Of a stretch of DNA of 64,000 nucleotides, positions 58,494 through 64,000 are shown piece by piece (within the stretch, counting starts at the first letter, position 1; each line of letters starts with the position of its first letter). A program made the translations under genes and the position numbers. Below the pieces are notes generated by a model. It was given only the letters and a program-made list of their open reading frames with translations. It did not search any database and was not told the DNA's origin. Source of the DNA: Pseudoscleropodium purum (lineage: Eukaryota > Streptophyta > Bryopsida > Hypnales > Brachytheciaceae); contig OZ017805.1 in NCBI GenBank assembly GCA_963969395.1, positions 4,774,001 through 4,838,000 of the forward strand, read 5' to 3'.

Positions 58494-59515
58494 CGGTTCC
58501 TGAGATGGGAATTGGGAGTTGTTCATTTTGCAAACTTCTTGTACCTTTCCATTCTCTTCGTTGTGTATCTCTCTCCAGCGCGACAGGATTGTATGATGTG
58601 GAGTTAGGATAGTACGAGTTAGTTTGTAAGTGATTTCTCCCCTTGGTGTTTATTTTCCGATCCAAGGTGCATGTGAGTAGGTACCGAAGAGTTGGGAGTG
58701 AACTTAGTTCCTCAGCACATCTAGAGTTTGAGATTCCGGGTGAGAAAGCCGTTGCTAGGCTAGGCGGGTAGGGAGGGATTCCTTAGCTGCGCTAGAACTC
58801 CCGGGTGGGAAATCCGGTCGAGTGTCCGATCTCCTGTGAGGTCTCACCACCCGTAGGGGTAACGGAAGAACTTTAGTTGATGTTGGAACGGACGGGTGCA
58901 CTTGTAACCACCTGTCTTCGCACGGATCGGAAGTAGCATCAAGGTCGTTGTAGTACGAGAGGGTCGAGTGTGGGGTCTTTGTGTGACCTACGACCCGGAT
59001 TGCTATCTGGGTTGTTGTGAAGGACCAAACCGGATCCGGATTAGCTTAGGAGTCTAGAAGGTAGGACAGTGGGTCTTCAGCCACTATAAGTCACGGAAGG
59101 AGTGGTGGGCCTACCACTCTCAAAATTAAGCGGCGACCCCTCTGATGGTGAAACAGAGGCAAAACCAAACCGGATAGGATTACGAGTACAGGATGACCAT
59201 CCCGACCGGATTGGTCAGGACGGATTTCCAGGATCGGAAGTTGTGAGATCCTGGGATTTGGGTGTTTGTACGGACCGGATAGTTAGTAGGACCGGAAGAA
59301 GGAGTAATCCGGTCTGTAGTTATCCGGTGTGGTAATATTTCTGGTTCTAGATCTAGGACCGGAAAGTAAGATTGGCATACTGACTGAGCTTAACTGCTTA
59401 ATAGAGCTAGATACTTCACAGGATCTCGTGGGTTCGATCTTTAGAGTCACTTAGTTATACTCTAGAGCGATTTTTGTGAGTATAATGGGGAATTGACCTG
59501 CCCTGTGCTGCGACA

Positions 59516-60070
59516 TCCATCAACTTGAATTGCATACACAAAAGTCTTAGAGAATGGACATTGCCATATCTAAGGGCCGGAAACTGCATCTAATCCTTCG
59601 TTGTAAAGCTTCCTTGGTGAGGCCCTCATCCTAAGCAAGAACCAAATGAGGCTTGCGTTTCACTAAAGAAGGGGAATTCACAATGTTATGGTGCTTCCCA
59701 ATGTTAGGTGGACTGTCCACCACTCCATCTTTGACGAGCAACTTGGAAAAGTCCATTGTCAAGCGTGCGGTTGCCACCGAGAATATGATGAGTCCTAATC
59801 CGCTCTACGATATGGCAAACTGTCTATAATTAGAGAAAGAATCAATGGAGGCAATAGACTTTTTTCCTCCATAAATTCCAAGTAAAGAATCCACATGCAC
59901 TACCTATAAACAAATAGAGGACTCCTATCAAAAGCATGCTACTTCACAGAAACATATACAAACAATCAATATATTGCACACAACAAATACAAGGCAAGTA
60001 GTAAGTCACACCAAACAAGGCTATCAGTAAAAGGGAGACACTAAGGGCTAAGTCACACAATCTTCCAATA
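59516..60070. other. Non-coding flank right of A3
   Basis: Begins with the right TSD copy TCCAT and the right half of a palindrome (CAACTTGAATT). No gene that I can support. The short minus frame at 59944-60135 has no recognisable content. Confidence 0.4.
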
Positions 60071-60873
60071 TCAATCCTCTTGTTTAAGGTCTGGCATCTC
60101 AACATGCCAATGGCTAGGTATGATTGAATCCTCAAATCGTTTAGGACGTCTCAGATTCAAGGCTTTCAATTCATCATATAGAACATTAGACTGTTTGACA
60201 GCTTCTTCAAGCTCATCCACCAGTATTTGGTTGGATTCCTGGAATAGTGTACGGCGCCCAAATTTATTGTCCCTCTACTAGGGGTACATAGACTTTGGCT
60301 TGGCCAAGTGCAAGTGTCGAATCCATGGGACAAGCTCAGTCATAAGATAGTCATCCATGATCCCATCTCCTTTGTAGGACCACGTGTCTAGCAAGATGAC
60401 ATTGCTTGAGAAGTTTATGAAGTGCTTCAAGGGACTATCATTGCATTGTCATTTGTGAAGATCAAGTTTTCCAAATTGCCTAACTTATCCAAGGGCTTCA
60501 GAAATAGGTCCGTGTCCTTGACCTCATAGATAACTACCTTACTATAGTTGTTCCTACATATCATAATGCCACATTGCTCTTGTCCCAAGACATACAATGG
60601 GGGCTCTATGCCTTGGAACAAGTGGTCTACTATAGGCCAAAACTTAGCCATCTTCATGCAACTCCAAATGTGGACATTTGCAATGAAGGACAATTCCCGA
60701 AGGAATGTCCAACAATGGGGTTGAATAGCAACCCTCTTGAAGCCAATATACTCAACGTTGACTCTCGACAAAACCTCATTAATTTTTCCCTCTCTAGTGA
60801 GAGATTTTTTATCCTCATTGATACATAGCATCCCATTCAAATCTAAGATGACTTTGAGCCACTTCTTTGTCAC
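60071..60873 (-). pseudogene. Decayed FCP1/NIF-like HAD phosphatase gene
   Basis: The frame opens KWLKVILDLNGMLCI, equivalent to the DxDxT motif I of FCP1-type HAD phosphatases but with DLN in place of DLD. NVHIWSCMKMAKFWPIVDHL matches the conserved motif II surroundings. After a single-base shift near 60430 the protein continues SSNVILLDTWSYKGDGIMDD and LMTELVPWIRHL, the motif III/IV region. Two adjacent TAG codons (60280s) follow, probably former CAGs, then VDELEEAVKQSNVLYDELK and a TGA at 60071. The family acts on phosphorylated RNA polymerase II tail or related substrates. Loss of the second motif-I Asp and the breaks argue that this copy is inactive. Confidence 0.65.
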
Positions 60874-61660
60874 CCCAGATGTGGATGGAATAAGAACTTA
60901 GCCTACTATATGACCTATTGCAATAGGATCCTCATTTCTAGTACCTTGTTCACGAGCATACATAGAAATGTCTAGACAATTAAGCCAATGCTATGTACAC
61001 CTAGCCCTCTTACTTCAGGAAAAAATTACGCCGAAGCAATGAAACTCATTTGAGGTCCAAATCAAAACATTTCAAATAGAATCGCAGAAATTCATATTTG
61101 CACAACAAAATAGGGGTAGGTACTTATAGGACTTGCGACTTTGTTGTCTCATGAAGCCAAAGCCGTCTAAGTTGTTGCCCTGTCCTTGTAGTTAGGAATA
61201 GCGAAATCAACTAGAGGCGATTGTGCATCTATGACTGGCTCATTGCAAAGCAATAATGAAGCCATGCTAATGTTTTCAATATTAATTGAAGGAACAAACA
61301 GTAGAGCATTAGAGGAATTAGGTGTAGGAACATCATTGCAAGGAGTTATTTTTGTGTCTGCTTGAATTGGTACAAAAAAATACTTTGTAAGAAATACATT
61401 TTATTATATGATCTCATAATAAGAAATATATTACAAGTTGTACATTTGAATTGTCTGGACTTCTAGCTAGCCACCTATCTAGCTGCAAATGCTTAATTCA
61501 TTTAAGAAAAAGTGCGAAGCAGGTTTAAGTCACATCGACTTGAATAGAAAGTAAGGAGGTCACCGAGAACAACCTGCTCCGACCTTTGGAGTCCCATCAA
61601 ACCCCTCTACCCCAAGTTCAAGTTGATCCTATGTCTGCTGAACTACATCGTCCTCCCTCT
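60874..61660. other. Spacer between minus-strand pseudogenes
   Basis: No gene that I can support. Contains one AAGTCACATCGACTTG hairpin motif at 61527-61542. Confidence 0.4.
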
Positions 61661-61663
61661 AAA

Positions 61664-62526
61664 TCATAGAGCTAGGTGTCTCACAATAGGGACTCCACCA
61701 TCTCCTTTTAAGTCCACCATTGATGGATTTCCAGAGATCGGATGTACTTGTCTTACATTGTTGGAGGATCCGTGTACGTGGGCAAGAAGAAGACGCTTTT
61801 GCAACTTTGAAGGTGAAGGCAATATTATAGCAAGTGGAACATCGTTCTTGCTGGCCAGAGACATGAAGAAACTTCTCGCAATGCCAGTCACCATATTTGG
61901 CAAGACATTGTTCATCCAGTCCTTCATCTCTTGCTTGTTCGCTTGCCAAGCCCTCTCCATTTCCGCCTTGTCTTCAAGGTATTGTTTTTCATGTCCTCCT
62001 TATTAGTAAGTAGAAGATTGATAATCTTGTTGAAATCAATCTCTTCCTTCGAAGACTCCACCCTACTCTTCTTCCAAGGCACCGACTTGGACGAACTTGG
62101 TGTCCCACAAGGATGTGCTACAGTAGATGCAGTGGACACAAGAATGGCACTCATATCTGGTACATCATCTAGGTGCATTTTCTCCCCTTCTTTGAACTCC
62201 TTCATGACCTAGTATGGATCCTTCCATACGACCTCCTCCATCTGCGAGTTTTGAGTCCATAGGATGTCCTCATCATTGGCATCATCTTCTTCTTCTTTCT
62301 CCTCCTCTTCCTCAACTGGTTTGGACTTTTTTTCTTTTCTTGAACTCAATTCAACTTTTTTACCCGTCTTCAATCCCTTCACTAGATGGCAACTTTTGTT
62401 GACAAAGTAGCTGGCATCTATAAAATCCTTCTTGTCCATGTTCTCAGAGAGGCTTGCTAATCTCTTAAACCTCTCCATGTCACTACTACTAGCAATGGCA
62501 AAGTGGTCCATTCCAATCATTTGCAT
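61664..62526 (-). pseudogene. Decayed charged, coiled-coil-like protein, unrecognised
   Basis: From 62526 the frame reads HFAIASSSDMERFKRLASLS, a Lys/Glu block (KKSKPVEEEEEKEEEDDAND), then a TAG at 62209. It continues in the same frame (VMKEFKEGEKMHLDDVPDMS...KEEIDFNKIINLLLTNKEDM). A frameshift near 61960 leads to RAWQANKQEMKDWMNNVLPN. I recognise no family. The conserved acidic block and helical segments suggest a scaffold or nuclear protein. It lies upstream of the FCP1-like pseudogene on the same strand and could be part of the same gene. Confidence 0.45.
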
Positions 62527-62769
62527 TTCATCAGGTGAAAATTAGCCACAACTTTCAAGCCATTTCAAGTCACACCAACTTGAATTGACAAATACATTCA
62601 CGACAGCAATTGAAGTCTGAAAACAAAACAAAATATGACAGACAAAAAGGCCAGAAGGCATTCAAGTTGATTTGACTTGAAAGGAACTTACCCAAGCAAC
62701 ACAAACAAGTTTGCTGCCACCAAAGACTGAGAACACCATCGATCATAGGTCACAAAAGAAATCTAGCAC

Positions 62770-63072
62770 CTACAAGTAGAACTCCATCCTCAATTTAGTT
62801 TTATAGATTTAGAATTCTAGCTCATTGTAAAGACCAATCTTCTGCCACTTTGACAAGGGAGCAACTTTAAACCTCCTTGGAATGATTTTGGCCTTTTGCT
62901 TCATCCCTCTCTTGATGAGAAAGATCAGGTTGACAGACACCTTTGTGTGATTGGATTTTGACTACAAATCCTCCAACCTCTCGACCAAAGTTGGCAAATA
63001 TTTTGAATACAGAACAGCGTAGTGTTGGCTGAAAGTCTTGTTCTTAATCGTGATCCTTAGATTGTTGTCCAT
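62770..63072 (-). pseudogene. Decayed basic protein fragment, unrecognised
   Basis: MDNNLRITIKNKTFSQHYAV opens the frame, followed by a TAG (former Gln likely), SKSNHTKVSVNLIFLIKRGM and KIIPRRFKVAPLSKWQKIG, then a TAA and the end at 62770. It is ordered and charged like a real protein, but no family comes to mind. Same strand and style of decay as its neighbours. Confidence 0.4.
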
Positions 63073-63109
63073 GTTTTGATCTTTTAAAATCTAGAGCTAG
63101 ACGTCAGAA

Positions 63110-64000
63110 TTGGATGGAGTTGAATTATCAAGCTCCATTATGGCCTCTCAAGAAATCCAAATAATATGGATAGTCCTAGGACGTGGTTTTCTTGTTGATG
63201 ACCACCGGAATGTTCCAAAAGTCCATGATGGCGAGGATCATGCAATCCTTGAGGTCATCGCTCCACTCATTGTCAATCCACAACACCAATTTATTGTCCT
63301 CCATGTCGTAGGGCCTAATAAAAAACTTTGCCTTCAACTTTTTGTACTTGCCTTTTGTTTGCAGGAAGACCCTTATGAACTTTTCTACATACTTCGACAT
63401 GTCCTTTACCTTCTTGTTTTTACGCAAAAGCTTCTTGGACTACGAAAAAACTCCTCTCTAGGTCTAGTCTACAACAAGTTCTTAGTGGCCTTCATGATGT
63501 TGTAATTCCTCTTGAAGGCCTTCCATGCACTCACCTAATAGTTTCCCTCGTTGTCGAAGAAGCCAGGGTTGCGCTTCTCGATATAGATGTACTTGAGCAC
63601 CGCCTTTTTGTACTTGTTCGTCTCAAGTCAGTCCTTCGCATTGCAGTAATCAACTACAACGCTAGCGATCTTCTTCATTATGACCTTCAAATGCGCATGC
63701 TTTTGGTTAGGGGTCCAGTTCAAGAAGTGCAATACCAACTTCTTCATGTCTAGCTCCATGAGGTTTCCTAGCCACCTAAAGAACTTGTAGGCAATAACTT
63801 TGTCCTTCTTCTAATCCCAACTTTTGAAGTTCTTGAAAGGCAAGAGGGTCTTTGAACCGATGAGCAGCCCATGAAACACACTAGAGATTACTTCCTTCCA
63901 AAGACCATGAACCTCATTCAATGTAGTGATGAGTTTGATCTTGTTGATCATGCTAATATCTTTAAACTTCTTTTTCGTCAATGCCCCTTGGTGCTTCTTT
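63110..64000 (-). pseudogene. Decayed lysine-rich protein, continues past the window
   Basis: Reading from the right edge: KKHQGALTKKKFKDISMINK, KTLLPFKNFKSWD, TAG, KKDKVIAYKFFRWLGNLMEL, KHAHLKVIMKKIASVVVDYC, TGA, YKKAVLKYIYIEKRNPGFFD, TAG, VSAWKAFKRNYNIMKATKN, TAG. Then, in a shifted frame, FFIRPYDMEDNKLVLWIDNE and KDCMILAIMDFWNIPVVINK. Most stops are TAG where Gln would fit. I do not recognise it. The plus-strand frame at 63110-63505 is a shadow. Confidence 0.5.

Larger units (their letters stand above)
56212..59515 (+). mobile_element. TGTCGC-family element A3, intact ORF
   Basis: Ends are TGTCGCAGCTTAG and CTGTGCTGCGACA, with a perfect 5-bp TSD TCCAT (56207-56211 and 59516-59520). Size is 3304 bp. 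It holds a leader with CCGGAT-GATGATGA repeats, a TATA box (56485), the only intact long ORF of the window (56675-58333), a GGATCC-GGATCC run after the stop, a second TATA-like box (58485) and about 1 kb of non-coding CCGG-rich DNA. There is no reverse transcriptase, integrase, RNase H or recognised transposase. TG...CA ends and a 5-bp TSD are typical of LTRs, so a solo LTR with a coding ORF is one reading and a separate transposon type another. Confidence 0.9.
56125..62678. repeat. Dispersed short hairpin motif, TTCAAGT...ACTTGAA
   Basis: Inverted-repeat motifs recur at 56125-56140 (AAGTC/GACTT arms), 61527-61542 (same arms), 62565-62585 (TTCAAGT/ACTTGAA around CACACCA) and 62661-62681 (same arms around TGATTTG). 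A fifth copy, with 10-base perfect arms AATTCAAGTT/AACTTGAATT and centre CCATC, is split by element A3 (left half ends at 56211, right half begins at 59516). Spacing is irregular and no tandem unit is seen. Confidence 0.6.

Noticed and set aside
59900..64000. Endogenised giant-virus segment, suggested by the AT-rich kinase- and phosphatase-like gene mix
   Set aside because: No viral hallmark gene (major capsid, packaging ATPase, DNA polymerase) is seen, and the neighbouring similar genes sit inside a hAT-like element with clear TSDs.

Overview
ORGANISM AND OVERALL CHARACTER. The window looks like transposon- and satellite-rich nuclear DNA from a land plant with a large genome. It is AT-rich, almost no long ORF is intact, and it carries plant-type hAT transposase remains and nested repeats with clean target-site duplications (TSDs). 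Nonsense mutations are mostly TAG, as expected when methylated CAG/CTG cytosines decay. I cannot name the species. No ordinary host gene is intact. The only long open frame (552 codons from its ATG, 56675-58333) lies inside a mobile element.

LAYOUT. 1-12 kb is AT-rich DNA with a diverged direct repeat (about 0.8-1.3 and 3.0-3.5 kb) and exon-like fragments of unrecognised proteins, best at 9.7-10.9 kb. 12298-15610 is the first copy (A1) of a GC-rich, CCGG-rich 3.3-kb element starting TGTCGCAGC and ending GCTGCGACA. 15.6-23.9 kb holds a cluster of five 21-bp palindromes, a ~495-bp tandem duplication and larger diverged duplications. From about 23.9 to 50.8 kb the background is a ~180-bp tandem satellite with two monomer types. 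It is interrupted by a small inverted-repeat element (27.9-28.5 kb), a giant hAT-like transposon (29111-47626) and a 2.2-kb TG...CA element (47991-50175). 50.8-52.3 kb has two adjacent long fold-back repeats. 52346-55868 (minus strand) is another 3.5-kb element, B-minus, and 56212-59515 is A3, the intact-ORF copy. 59.5-64 kb holds decayed minus-strand genes, one resembling an FCP1/NIF-type HAD phosphatase.

TWO SYSTEMS STAND OUT. (1) The giant hAT-like element: TIRs TAGAGTTGTCA / TAAGGTTGTCA, 8-bp TSD ATCTACAT in the satellite, 18.5 kb as it stands and about 13.3 kb once two later insertions are removed. It carries a decayed BED/DUF659/dimerisation transposase plus remains of a kinase-like protein, a RING-like protein and a coiled-coil protein, with clusters of a CGTCCACGCCC-like motif near its ends and internally. 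(2) A family of 3.3-3.5-kb elements: three type A and two type B copies. Four of five have 5-bp TSDs (TGGAC, TCCAT, GAAGC, GATTC/GATTT). Each carries all or part of one ORF and shows no reverse transcriptase, integrase or known transposase. They may be solo LTRs of a retrotransposon whose LTR encodes a protein, or a distinct element class.

ORDER OF EVENTS. Satellite array first, then the hAT insertion, then A2 next to the hAT left end and B-plus inside the hAT transposase gene. Removing B-plus and one TSD copy restores that reading frame. A3 is the least damaged copy.
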